From assembly GCA_963827335.1 (NCBI GenBank), contig CAWHAP010000010.1:124001-188000 (forward strand): 64,000 bases of DNA, given 5' to 3'. This stretch comes from DASQMT01 sp963827335. GTDB taxonomy: Bacteria; Actinomycetota; Thermoleophilia; Solirubrobacterales; Solirubrobacteraceae. Positions 49,901-57,757 of this stretch are shown one piece after another. Positions within the stretch are counted from its first letter, which is position 1. Each line of letters starts with the position of its first letter. The notes under the pieces are model-generated. The model made no database searches, had not been told where the DNA came from, and worked only from the letters and a program-made list of their open reading frames with translations. The position numbers and the translations under genes were made by a program.

Positions 49901-50926
49901 GTGCCGTTCACGTTCGCCGACCTCGAGCACCCGATCGTGCAGGCGCCGATGGCGGGCGGCGTGTCCACGCCTTCGCTCGCGTCGGCGGTGTCCGAGGCCG
50001 GCGGGCTCGGCTTCCTGGCCGCCGGCTACAAGGACGTGGACACCGTCCGCGCCGATGTGGAGGCCGTCCGCTCCTCCACCGCGCGGCCGTTCGGGCTCAA
50101 CCTGTTCGCGCCGCCGCAGCCGGTGCCCGACCCGGCCGCGGTGGCCCGCTACGCCGCCGCGCTCGCCCGCCACGGCGATCCCGGCGCAGCGCGCCACGAC
50201 GACGACGGTTGGGACGCGAAGCTGGCGCTCGTCACCGAGTTCGCGGTCCCGGTCGTCTCCTTCGCGTTCGGCTGCCCGGACGCCGGCGCCGTGCGGGCGC
50301 TGCAGGCGTCGGGCGTCGCCGTCTGGGTGACCGTGACCGCGCCGGAGGAGGCGCGCGCCGCCGCGGCGGCCGGGGTGGACGCGCTCGTGGTGCAGGGCGT
50401 CGAGGCCGGCGGGCACCGGGCGACGTTCGACGACCGCGCCCCCGTCGACCTCGGCCTGCTCGCGGCGCTGCAGCTGGTCGCGGACGCCTGCCCGCTGCCG
50501 CTCGTCGCCACCGGCGGGCTCGCGACGGGCCGGGCGATCGCCGCCGTGCTCGCCGCCGGAGCGGTCGCGGCCCAGCTCGGCACCGCGTTCATGCTCGCGC
50601 CCGAGGCGTCGACGGCGCCGGCCCAGCGCGACGCGGTCGCCGGCGACGCGGCGACGGGCCTCACGCGCGCGTTCACCGGACGCACCGCCCGCGGCATCGT
50701 CAACGCCTTCCAGCGCGAGCACAGCGACGGCGCGCCGCTCGGCTATCCCGACGTCCACCACGTCACCGCGCCGCTGCGCGCCGCAGCCCGCGCGCGCGGC
50801 GACGCCGACGGCTTCAACCTGTGGGCGGGCCAGGCGCACGCGCTGGCCGAGCCGCTGCCCGCCGGCGAGCTGGTCCGGCGGCTCGCGGCCGAGGCGCGCG
50901 CCGCGCTCGCCGCCGCGGCCCGGTAG
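49901..50926 (+). CDS. Nitronate monooxygenase (2-nitropropane dioxygenase) family
   Basis: A 341-residue FMN TIM-barrel enzyme: HPIVQAPMAGGVSTPSLASA at the N-terminus, LNLFAP, FAFGCPDAGAVRALQASGV, DALVVQGVEAGGHRATFDD (catalytic His-containing glycine loop), PLVATGGLATGRAIAAVLAAGA and GTAFMLAPEAST. It likely oxidises alkyl nitronates; some relatives are enoyl reductases. The GTG is chosen over an in-frame ATG-like start at 49862 because of the upstream -10-like hexamer. Confidence 0.9.
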   Translation: MPFTFADLEHPIVQAPMAGGVSTPSLASAVSEAGGLGFLAAGYKDVDTVRADVEAVRSSTARPFGLNLFAPPQPVPDPAAVARYAAALARHGDPGAARHDDDGWDAKLALVTEFAVPVVSFAFGCPDAGAVRALQASGVAVWVTVTAPEEARAAAAAGVDALVVQGVEAGGHRATFDDRAPVDLGLLAALQLVADACPLPLVATGGLATGRAIAAVLAAGAVAAQLGTAFMLAPEASTAPAQRDAVAGDAATGLTRAFTGRTARGIVNAFQREHSDGAPLGYPDVHHVTAPLRAAARARGDADGFNLWAGQAHALAEPLPAGELVRRLAAEARAALAAAAR

Positions 50927-50938
50927 CGGACGGGTCCG

Positions 50939-51370
50939 CTAGCGCCGGCGCTGGTGATGCAGCTCGGTCGCCTCGATCTGCCGCTGGCCGTGCGAGCCCG
51001 TGAAGACCGGCCCGGCCGCGCTCACCAGCTCCCCGCGCCGGGGCAGCCGGCGTGGACGCAGGTCGCGGCCGACGTCGATCACGCTCAGCCCGGGCGCGGT
51101 CACGTCGCCGCCCGCCAGGACGTAGTGCGCGTCGCCGTCGCCGTCGGGGTCGACGGCCTCGACGTAGAGGACGCGGCCGGTCACGGCGGCGCAGCCGTCC
51201 GTCTCGCAGCGTGCGCGGCGGACGTGCGCCCGGGGCGCCGGCGTGGCGGTCGGCTCGGCCGTCGCCCGCGTGGTCGGCGCGGGCGGCGCGGCCCGCGGCG
51301 GCGGGTCGTCCTCGCCGCACGCGGCGAGCGCGAGCGCGACGGCGACGACGGAGGCGGCGGAGCGGAGCAT
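50939..51370 (-). CDS. Lipoprotein of unknown function
   Basis: A 143-residue protein with lipobox SVVAVALALAACGED and a Pro/Thr/Ala linker. The folded part is a small beta domain (CAAVTGRVLYVEAVDPDGDG, HYVLAGGDVTAPGLSVIDVG, RPRRLPRRGELVSAAGPVF) that looks OB-like, with a Cys pair in ARCETDGCAA. No family name is recognised. It is divergent from the MerR/TipA-type regulator. Confidence 0.65.
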   Translation of the reverse strand: MLRSAASVVAVALALAACGEDDPPPRAAPPAPTTRATAEPTATPAPRAHVRRARCETDGCAAVTGRVLYVEAVDPDGDGDAHYVLAGGDVTAPGLSVIDVGRDLRPRRLPRRGELVSAAGPVFTGSHGQRQIEATELHHQRRR

Positions 51371-51394
51371 CGCCCATGATCTTGGCAGCGGGCC

Positions 51395-51425
51395 TTGACC
51401 CTCACGCAGCGTGAGGCCCTACCTT
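51395..51425 (+). promoter_or_regulatory. MerR-type promoter with 19-bp spacer and central dyad
   Basis: The -35 TTGACC (51395-51400) and -10 TACCTT (51420-51425) are separated by 19 bases, the hallmark of MerR-controlled promoters. The dyad CCTCACGCAGCGTGAGG (51400-51416) fills the spacer. The MerR-family gene starts 8 bases downstream, so the protein regulates itself, probably by DNA untwisting on ligand binding. Confidence 0.8.
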
Positions 51426-51433
51426 CGGCGAGG

Positions 51434-52177
51434 ATGCACGTGAGCGACCCACCCCTCCGGATCGGCGCCGTGGCGCGGCTGACGGGCCTGACCGTCCGCA
51501 CCCTGCACCACTACGACGAGATCGGGCTGCTCGTCCCGTCCGGGCGCAGCGAGGCGGGCTACCGCCTCTACGGCGAGGCGGACCTCCGCCGCCTGTACCG
51601 GATCCTCGCCCTGCGCGGGATGGGCTTCCCGCTCGACGAGATCGCGCGCACGCTCGTGGCCGAGGGCGAGGACCCGCGGCCCGCCGTGCGCCGCCACCTC
51701 GAGCGGATCGACGACCAGCTCGCGCTGGCCGGGCGGCTGCGGGCGCGCCTCGCGCACATCCTCGACGTGCTCGACCGGGCGGACGAGCCGTCGGGCGACC
51801 TGTTCATCGAGGCGATCGAGGTGATGACGCGAATGGAGACCTACTACACGCCGGAGCAGCTCGAGCAGCTGCAGGAGCGCGCGGACGCGCTGGGCGAGGA
51901 CGGCCTGCGCCGCGCGCAGGAGGACTGGGCGGAGCTGATCGCGGCGGTCGAGGCCGAGCGCGCGGCGGGGACCGACCCCGCCGATCCCCGGCTCGACCCC
52001 CTGCTCGCCCGCTGGACCGCGCTCGTCACGGCGTTCACCGGCGGCGACGCCGGGATCAAGGCGTCGCTGCAGCGGATGTACGACACGGAAGGGCCCGAGC
52101 AGGCGTCGCGCGGCGCGATGAACGCCGAGACGATGGCCTACGCGGGCGCGGCGATCGCCGCGCGGCGGGGCGGCTAG
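51434..52177 (+). CDS. MerR-family regulator with TipAS-like domain
   Basis: A 247-residue regulator. The MerR DNA-binding domain is PLRIGAVARLTGLTVRTLHH, YDEIGLLVPSGRSEAGYRLY, followed by a coiled coil (ERIDDQLALAGRLRARLAHI). The C-terminal half (EQLEQLQERADALGEDGLRR, WAELIAAVEAERAAGTDP, MYDTEGPEQASRG) resembles the TipAS drug-binding domain. Such proteins sense antibiotics such as thiopeptides. The start is the ATG at 51434. Confidence 0.9.
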   Translation: MHVSDPPLRIGAVARLTGLTVRTLHHYDEIGLLVPSGRSEAGYRLYGEADLRRLYRILALRGMGFPLDEIARTLVAEGEDPRPAVRRHLERIDDQLALAGRLRARLAHILDVLDRADEPSGDLFIEAIEVMTRMETYYTPEQLEQLQERADALGEDGLRRAQEDWAELIAAVEAERAAGTDPADPRLDPLLARWTALVTAFTGGDAGIKASLQRMYDTEGPEQASRGAMNAETMAYAGAAIAARRGG

Positions 52178-52186
52178 CGCCGGCGA

Positions 52187-52391
52187 ACGTCAACACCGGC
52201 ATCGAGGGGCGGGTCCGGAGTGGGTGCGGCCGCGCCCCAACGTCGTACGGCGCCCGGATCGCCGAGCCCATACGACGTTGAGGGTGGTATAGGACCTCAA
52301 CGTCGTACGGCGCCCGATCGGTCGAGCCGATACGACGTCGGGGGCGCGCGATCCCCACCGAACTCGCCCCCTCGATGCCCGCCGTTGACGT
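52187..52391. repeat. Nested palindromic element (about 205 bp) upstream of cpaF
   Basis: Two 43-base units at 52238-52280 and 52298-52340 (period 60) share CAACGTCGTACGGCGCCC and end in TACGACGT. Each unit is itself an inverted repeat (AACGTCGTA/TACGACGTT in the first). The outer edges form a third, imperfect inverted repeat of about 25 bases: left ACGTCAAC...CATCGAGGGG (52187-52209), right CCCCTCGATG...GTTGACGT (52368-52391). It may be a MITE, a REP-like mosaic or an RNA regulator. The rest of the 345-base gap shows nothing else. Confidence 0.75.
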
Positions 52392-52522
52392 GCGCGGAGC
52401 GCCCGCCATCACGCCTGCGGAGGACTACGCCTCGGCCGCTGCGGTGCCGGTCAGCGCAAGTTCGACTGATCGTCGACCGGCGTGCGCGGGGCGAATCCTC
52501 GCCGGGCGGGCCTATCCCGAGC

Positions 52523-53950
52523 ATGGACCGGGCGCCTGGCGATCCCCTCGACGAGCTGGCCGACGCGCTGCGCCGCCGGCTCGTCGACGGCGCGGGCGAG
52601 GCCGAGGGCGGCGACGACCCCGGCGATCGCATCGGCGCGCTCGTGGAGCGCGAGGCCGCCGTGCTCGACGCCGGCACGCGGGCGGCGCTCGCCGCGCGGG
52701 TGGCCGAGCGCGCCGTCGGGCTCGGCCCGCTCGAGCCGCTGCTGCGCGATCCCGCCGTGGACGAGATCCTCGTGTGCGGCACCGCGCCCGTGTGGGTGGA
52801 ACGGGGCGGCAGGCTCGCGCAGACCCGCGTCCGGTTCGCCGCCGAGGCCGACCTGCGCCACGTGATCGAGCGCATCCTGGCGCCGCTCGGCCGGCGCGCG
52901 GACGAGGCCGAGCCGCTCTGCGACGCCCGCCTGCCCGACGGCTCGCGCGTGAACGTCGTGCTGCCGCCGCTGGCGCTCGACGGCCCGGTGCTGACCATCC
53001 GCCGCTTCCGCCCGCGCGGGTTCACGCCGCAGGCGCTCGTCGCCGCCGGGACGCTCGCGCCGCCGCTGCTCGACTTCCTCGGCCGTGCCGTGCGCGCGCG
53101 CTGCACGCTGCTGATCTGCGGCGGGACCGGCTCGGGGAAGACGACGACGCTGGGCGCGCTCGCCGCGTTCGTCGACCCCGCCGAGCGGGTGGTCACGATC
53201 GAGGACGCGGCCGAGCTGCGGCTGCGGCTCCCGCACGTCGTGCGGATGGAGGCGCGCCCCCCGAACCTGGAGGGCCGCGGGGAGGTCACGATCCGGCGGC
53301 TCGTCCGCAACGCGCTCCGGATGCGCCCGGACCGCCTGATCGTGGGCGAGGTGCGCGGCCCGGAGGCGCTCGACCTGCTGATCGCGCTCAGCACCGGGCA
53401 CGCCGGGTCGCTCTGCACGATCCATGCGGGCAGTGCCGCCGAGGCGCTCCGGCGCCTGGAGACGCTGGCGCTGATGGCCGACATCGGCCTGCCGCTCGCG
53501 GCGATCCGCGACCAGATCGCCGACGCGGTCGACCTCGTCGTCCGCCAGGAGCGCGGCCCGGACGGCGTCCGCCGCGTCGTGGAGGTCGCCGAGGTGGTCC
53601 GCGTGGCAGGCGGGCCGGCGGTGCGCGAGGTCTTCGCGATCCGTGCCGGCCGACCGGTCTGGCGCGCGCCCCTGGGCGACACGCTCGCGGCACGCCTCGC
53701 CGGCGCGCCGGACTTGGCCGATGCTGCGCACGCCGCGACGGCCGCCGCCGGCGACGTCGCGACTGCGTCCGTCGCGGGCGGTGCCACCGCCGCGGCGACT
53801 GTCGCGAGCGGCGGCACCGCTGCTGCCGCTGCCGCGGACGGCGCCATGGCTGCCGCCGCGGACGGCGCCGTCGCTGCTGCCACCGTCGCTCCCCGGGCTC
53901 CCGCGGAGGCAGCGGCCGCCCCGTACCTCCCGCCGCGGCCGCCGGGATGA
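52523..53950 (+). CDS. CpaF/TadA-type secretion ATPase
   Basis: A 475-residue ATPase that powers Tad/Flp pilus assembly. Motifs: LGPLEPLLRDPAVDEILVCG, TIRRFRPRGFTPQ, Walker A LICGGTGSGKTTTLG (Lys206), Asp box TIEDAAELRL, His box HVVRMEARPPN, Walker B RMRPDRLIVGEVRGPEALDL and STGHAGSLCTIHAGSA. Beyond residue about 400 there is an unusual Ala/Gly/Val-rich tail (GGATAAATVASGG and similar repeats) of about 70 residues. The stop overlaps the tadB ATG. Confidence 0.93.
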   Translation: MDRAPGDPLDELADALRRRLVDGAGEAEGGDDPGDRIGALVEREAAVLDAGTRAALAARVAERAVGLGPLEPLLRDPAVDEILVCGTAPVWVERGGRLAQTRVRFAAEADLRHVIERILAPLGRRADEAEPLCDARLPDGSRVNVVLPPLALDGPVLTIRRFRPRGFTPQALVAAGTLAPPLLDFLGRAVRARCTLLICGGTGSGKTTTLGALAAFVDPAERVVTIEDAAELRLRLPHVVRMEARPPNLEGRGEVTIRRLVRNALRMRPDRLIVGEVRGPEALDLLIALSTGHAGSLCTIHAGSAAEALRRLETLALMADIGLPLAAIRDQIADAVDLVVRQERGPDGVRRVVEVAEVVRVAGGPAVREVFAIRAGRPVWRAPLGDTLAARLAGAPDLADAAHAATAAAGDVATASVAGGATAAATVASGGTAAAAAADGAMAAAADGAVAAATVAPRAPAEAAAAPYLPPRPPG

Positions 53951-54795
53951 GCCTCGCCGCGCTGCTGGCGGCCGGCGCCGCGGGCGCCGGGGTGGTGGGG
54001 GCATGGGAGGCCCTCGCCGCCGTGGAGCGCACCAGGGTCGCCGCCGCGGCGGCGCGGTTGCTCGACCCGCTCGAGCGCGCCGGCCGCGAGGGCCGGATAC
54101 CGACCGCTCCGGAGCGGCGCCGGCTGCGCGCCGTCGCCGCCGCCGTGCTGCTCGCGGCGGGCTGGCTTGCGGGCGGGCCCGCGCTCGGTGCGCTCTGCGC
54201 GCTCGCCGGGCCGGTCGCGGTGCTCGCCGTCGTGCGCGCGCGGCGGCGGCGCTGGCGCGAGGACCTCCGCCACGCGGCGCCCGCGTGCGCCCGCACGATG
54301 GCCGACGCGCTCGGAGCGGGCCGGTCGATCCGTGCGGCGATCGCCGACGCGGCCCTGCACGCGGACGGCGCCGCGGCGCACGAGCTCGGCGCGGCCGCAC
54401 GCGCCCTGGCACTCGGCGAGCCGACCGAGGCGGTGCTCGTCCGGCTGCGCGCCCGCGCCGGGTCGCACGCCTGGGACACGCTGACCGCTGCGGTGCTGCT
54501 GCAGCGCGACGCCGGCGGCGACCTGGCCGGGCTCCTGCGCGAGCTCGCGGCCTCGGGCGAGGCGGCCGACCGGGCCGAGCGCGACGCCCGCGCGGCGACG
54601 GCGCAGGCCCGCTTCACGGCATGGCTGGTCGTCGGCCTGCCGTTCGCCGGCGCGCTGCTGACGGAGCTCGCCGCGCCCGGCTTCGCCGCCGCGCTGCTGG
54701 CGAACCCGATCTCGGCGTGGCTGGCCGTGCTCGCCGCGGTGCTCCAGGCGGCCGCCCTCGTGTGCATCGCCCGGCTCGCGCGGGCGAGCCCGTGA
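53947..54795 (+). CDS. TadB-like membrane protein of the type II secretion F family
   Basis: A 282-residue protein with two N-terminal helices, a cytoplasmic T2SSF domain (HAAPACARTMADALGAGRSI, ARALALGEPTEAVLVRLRAR, LLQRDAGGDLAGLLRELA) and two C-terminal helices (FTAWLVVGLPFAGALLTEL). It forms the pilus assembly platform with TadC. ATG overlaps the cpaF stop. Confidence 0.88.
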   Translation: MSLAALLAAGAAGAGVVGAWEALAAVERTRVAAAAARLLDPLERAGREGRIPTAPERRRLRAVAAAVLLAAGWLAGGPALGALCALAGPVAVLAVVRARRRRWREDLRHAAPACARTMADALGAGRSIRAAIADAALHADGAAAHELGAAARALALGEPTEAVLVRLRARAGSHAWDTLTAAVLLQRDAGGDLAGLLRELAASGEAADRAERDARAATAQARFTAWLVVGLPFAGALLTELAAPGFAAALLANPISAWLAVLAAVLQAAALVCIARLARASP

Positions 54796-54830
54796 CCGGC
54801 TCGTCGACCCGCCCGCCGCGGCACGAGCCC

Positions 54831-54906
54831 GCGCTTCGCCCGTCCGGTCGCCCGGCGGGTGCCGAGCCGCGCTTCGCCCGTCCGATCGCCCGTCCGGTGC
54901 CGAGCT
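54831..54906 (+). repeat. Tandem 38-bp repeat (two copies) between tadB and tadC
   Basis: Two adjacent 38-base units (54831-54868 and 54869-54906) share GCGCTTCGCCCGTCCG, then TCGCCC and GGTGCCGAGC, with a handful of differences. They fill most of the 151-base gap between tadB and tadC, a rare non-overlapping junction in this operon. Recent duplication is likely. Confidence 0.75.
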
Positions 54907-54946
54907 CGCGGGTCCGCCCGTGCGTCGGCCCGCCGCGGGGTGACGC

Positions 54947-55768
54947 GTGACGCGCGCGGTGATCCTCGCGCTCGCGGCGGGCGTCCTCGCGGCGGGCGGG
55001 ATCGCCGAGCTCGCCGCCGCGCCGCGCGGCCCGCGGCGTCGCGGCGCCCTGCGCCGCACCGCCCGCGCGCTCGCGCGCCGGCTCGGGCGGCGCGACGTGC
55101 CACGCGGCCTCGCAGCGCGGGTCGACGCCGCGGGGCTGCGTGCGAGCGCGGGCGAGGTCATGGCCGCGAAGCTCGGCGCGGCGCCCGCCTGCCTGCTCGT
55201 GGCGACCGCCCTCGAGCCGCTCGCGCCCGGGCGGCTCGGCGCCGCCGGCGTCGTCCTCGTCCCGCTTGCCGGCTTCTTCGCCCCCGACGCCTGGTTGCGC
55301 ACCCGCGCGCGGGCTCGGGCGCGCGTGATCGAGGCCGAGCAGGCGGATGTGCTCGACCTGCTGCGCGTGGCCGTCGCCGCGGGGCTCGGTCCGTGGCGCG
55401 CGCTCGCCGAGGTCGGCCGGCGGCACCCGGGCGTGCTCGCCGGGGAGCTGGGCGCGGCGGCGCGGCGCGTCGCGCTCGGCGTCCCGGCGGAGGCCGCGCT
55501 GGCGCGGTTCGAGCGGCGCTGCCCGGCCGCGGGCGCTCATGCCCTGTGCGCCGCGCTGCGGCGCGCGGACCGCCTCGGCGCGCCGCCGGCGCGCGCCCTC
55601 GCCGCGCTGGCCGAGGAGGCGCGGGCCCGGCAGGCGCGGCGCGCGGCCGAGCAGGCCGCGCGCGCCGCGCCGAAGATCCAGCTCGTCGTCGCGCTCCTGC
55701 TCGTCCCGTCCGTGCTGCTGCTCGTCGCCGCCGCGCTCGTGCCCGCCCTGACCGGAGCGTCGCTCTGA
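54947..55768 (+). CDS. TadC-like membrane protein of the type II secretion F family
   Basis: A 273-residue protein starting at GTG. It has a signal-anchor start (AVILALAAGVLAAGG), a basic segment (RRTARALARRLGRRDV), two central helices, the T2SSF domain (EAEQADVLDLLRVAVAAGLG, RRVALGVPAEAALARFERRC, RRADRLGAPPARALAALAEE) and two C-terminal helices (LVVALLLVPSVLLLVAAALVP). It pairs with TadB. No pilin or TadE/F gene follows in the window. Confidence 0.87.
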   Translation: MTRAVILALAAGVLAAGGIAELAAAPRGPRRRGALRRTARALARRLGRRDVPRGLAARVDAAGLRASAGEVMAAKLGAAPACLLVATALEPLAPGRLGAAGVVLVPLAGFFAPDAWLRTRARARARVIEAEQADVLDLLRVAVAAGLGPWRALAEVGRRHPGVLAGELGAAARRVALGVPAEAALARFERRCPAAGAHALCAALRRADRLGAPPARALAALAEEARARQARRAAEQAARAAPKIQLVVALLLVPSVLLLVAAALVPALTGASL

Positions 55769-55809
55769 GCACGGGCGACCGCCGGCCGCGGGGAGTCGAG
55801 CAGCCGGCG

Positions 55810-57378
55810 CTACTTCAGGCTGACCGCGATCCGCGACTGGATGCGGTCGTCATCCGCCTTGCCGCCGCTCGTGATCACCCCGAGCGTCTGGAGGTAGGGC
55901 TTGGCCTGGTCCCAGTCGGGATCGGTGTCGCCCATCGCGTCGACCAGCTTGATGATCGGGTCCATCGTCAGCACGAAGGACGGCGGGAGGTCCCCGAGGA
56001 CGTCCTTGGCGTCGCCGAACGACTCCGCATCGCCGAGCTTGGCCGACGGGCTCAGCGCGTCCTTGGCCGCCTGCTCGCCGAACGCGGCCACGACGCGGCC
56101 CTTGCCGCGGGCGAGGACGACCTGCTGCGGCGCGCCCGGCGCGGGCACGGCGAACGCGGACTCGGCGCCCTCGAGCTGGACCGGGTCGACCTTCGCGCCG
56201 CTCTGCTTGCCGATCAGGCCGACGAGCTTGCCGAAGGCGGCCTCCGCCTTCGCGTCGTCGGTCGTCGAGATGACGAGCGCGCCGTTGAGGTCGGACTCGG
56301 TCGTCCCGCGTGCGAAGACGCCGACGTCGCCGATCCAGGAGAAGACGTCCTGCTCGAGGTTGAGCCCGGTCGCCTGCTGGACCTGCGCGGCGATCGCCGC
56401 ACCGCCGAGCGCCCCGGCGAAGGAGTCGAACAGCGTCTTGGCCGACTCGCCGACCTTGGGGGAGGCGAACGCCGCCCACGCGTCGGCGGGCAGCTCGCCG
56501 AGCAGCTCGGACTCGCTGCCCGACCACAGCGACGCCAGCTGGCGGAACGGCCCCTCGGGGACGCCCGTCAGCACGGTGTCGATCGACATGCCGTCGCCGT
56601 CGGCCTGGAACGAGCCGCTCAGCGGCCCGAGCTTGTCGAACGGGAAGATCGCCTTGGCCTGCTCGAGCTGCTGCGCCGCCGCCGGATCCGCCTTGGTCGC
56701 AGCGCCGATGATCCCCTGGACGTCGACGAAGTAGTGGCCGAGGCTCGCGTCGTCGAGGTCGCCGACGGCGTCCTTGTAGCGGTCGGCGTCGGCGAGGCTG
56801 TCGCCGCCCTTGTCCATGTCCGCGGTGCGCCTGAAGCCGGGCTCGGTGCCGATCACCAGGAAGTCGCCGACCAGCCCGATGGCCGTGTTCTCGGCATCGA
56901 CCTCGTAGTCGATGCCCTCGTGCGACTTCTTCGTGTACGGCCCCGTGTCCTCGTCGGCGTCCTTGAACCGCTGCAGCGCCGCCTTCGCGGCGTCGGTGTC
57001 CTTGGTCGCGACGATCACCGCGTAGTCCGGCTCGTCGGCCTCGAGGTTGGAGGCCCACACGCCGGCGTCCTCGCCGAGCCACGGCGCGAAGTCCTTCTCC
57101 CAGGTGAAGCCGTCGCCCTCCTCGGCGAGCGCCTTGTCGATCTCCGCGCGCAGCTTGGCGGCGGGGTCGTCGGTGCGCAGCAGCTTGCCGGCGGCGGCGA
57201 GCGCGTCGTCGCGCCGGTCGCCGGTCGGCTGCACGGCCGCCTCGGCGTAGACGGCGGCGCCGGCGGGCGCGAGCGAGGCCGGGTCGGCATCCCCGCCGGA
57301 CCCGGACGACTGGCCGCACGCGGCGGCGGACAACGCCAGCGCGGCGCAGGAGAGGGTGAGCGCGGCGGCTCGGAGCAT
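55810..57378 (-). CDS. DUF3352 lipoprotein
   Basis: A 522-residue exported protein with a lipobox (ALALSAAACGQSS). The remainder matches DUF3352: LAPAGAAVYAEAAVQPTGDR, FAPWLGEDAGVWASNLEADE, DYAVIVATKDTDAAKAALQR, IGLVGDFLVIGTEPGF, LSGSFQADGDGMSIDTVLTG. The family is common in Actinobacteria with no known activity. Composition is acidic and well mixed. The start is the ATG at 57378; a longer frame to 57543 lacks support. Confidence 0.85.
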   Translation of the reverse strand: MLRAAALTLSCAALALSAAACGQSSGSGGDADPASLAPAGAAVYAEAAVQPTGDRRDDALAAAGKLLRTDDPAAKLRAEIDKALAEEGDGFTWEKDFAPWLGEDAGVWASNLEADEPDYAVIVATKDTDAAKAALQRFKDADEDTGPYTKKSHEGIDYEVDAENTAIGLVGDFLVIGTEPGFRRTADMDKGGDSLADADRYKDAVGDLDDASLGHYFVDVQGIIGAATKADPAAAQQLEQAKAIFPFDKLGPLSGSFQADGDGMSIDTVLTGVPEGPFRQLASLWSGSESELLGELPADAWAAFASPKVGESAKTLFDSFAGALGGAAIAAQVQQATGLNLEQDVFSWIGDVGVFARGTTESDLNGALVISTTDDAKAEAAFGKLVGLIGKQSGAKVDPVQLEGAESAFAVPAPGAPQQVVLARGKGRVVAAFGEQAAKDALSPSAKLGDAESFGDAKDVLGDLPPSFVLTMDPIIKLVDAMGDTDPDWDQAKPYLQTLGVITSGGKADDDRIQSRIAVSLK

Positions 57379-57604
57379 CGGTCGAATCCCTTCTGAGTCC
57401 TGTCTCGGCCCTATCCCACACCCTGCGGCGGAACGGGCTTTCCAGCGTAGGGCGGGCCCCGGACAGTCGCAAGGGCCGTTGCACCGGCGATCGGTGCAGC
57501 CGTTCGTGCAACCGGGCCCGTCCGGCGGCCCACGTGGCCCCACCGGCGAAACGCCTGGAAACCACCGGCTTCCGGTCAGACATCCGTCCAGAGCTCAAGA
57601 AAAG

Positions 57605-57650
57605 TGGGGCGGATGACGACAAAGGTGTTGCAGAGTGGGACAAAGTGGGG
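57605..57650 (+). promoter_or_regulatory. MraZ-binding boxes before mraZ
   Basis: TGGGG at 57605, TGGGA at 57636 and TGGGG at 57646 lie upstream of mraZ. The last two are separated by exactly 5 bases (CAAAG), the TGGGN-n5-TGGGN layout known for MraZ operators. TAGAAC at 57651-57656 follows directly and may be the -10 box. This supports autoregulation of the division cluster. Confidence 0.6.
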
Positions 57651-57674
57651 TAGAACCTCGTTTGCACAGCCGGA

Positions 57675-57711
57675 CCGAGGTGGCGGGGCTCCTCCCACTC
57701 CGCCACCTCGG
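57675..57711 (+). ncRNA. Perfect 12-bp stem-loop in the mraZ leader
   Basis: CCGAGGTGGCGG (57675-57686) pairs perfectly with CCGCCACCTCGG (57700-57711) around a 13-base loop, 47 bases before the mraZ start. No T-run follows. It lies between the operator boxes and the gene, so it is in the transcript and may protect or attenuate it. The rest of the 379-base gap (57379-57757) shows no other gene. Confidence 0.55.
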
Positions 57712-57757
57712 TTCGACTCACCTTCTCGCCAGACCTGAACCAGATCGGCCATGGGCC

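Noticed and set aside
52297..55302. A 1001-codon minus-strand frame opposite the Tad genes
   Set aside because: Low-complexity Ala/Ser/Arg composition and no motifs; it is antisense to cpaF, tadB and tadC, which carry strong motifs.
57635..57757. An upstream extension of mraZ starting at ATG 57635
   Set aside because: It would add 41 residues not found in MraZ and overlap the operator boxes and hairpin; the TTG at 57758 gives the family N-terminus and length.
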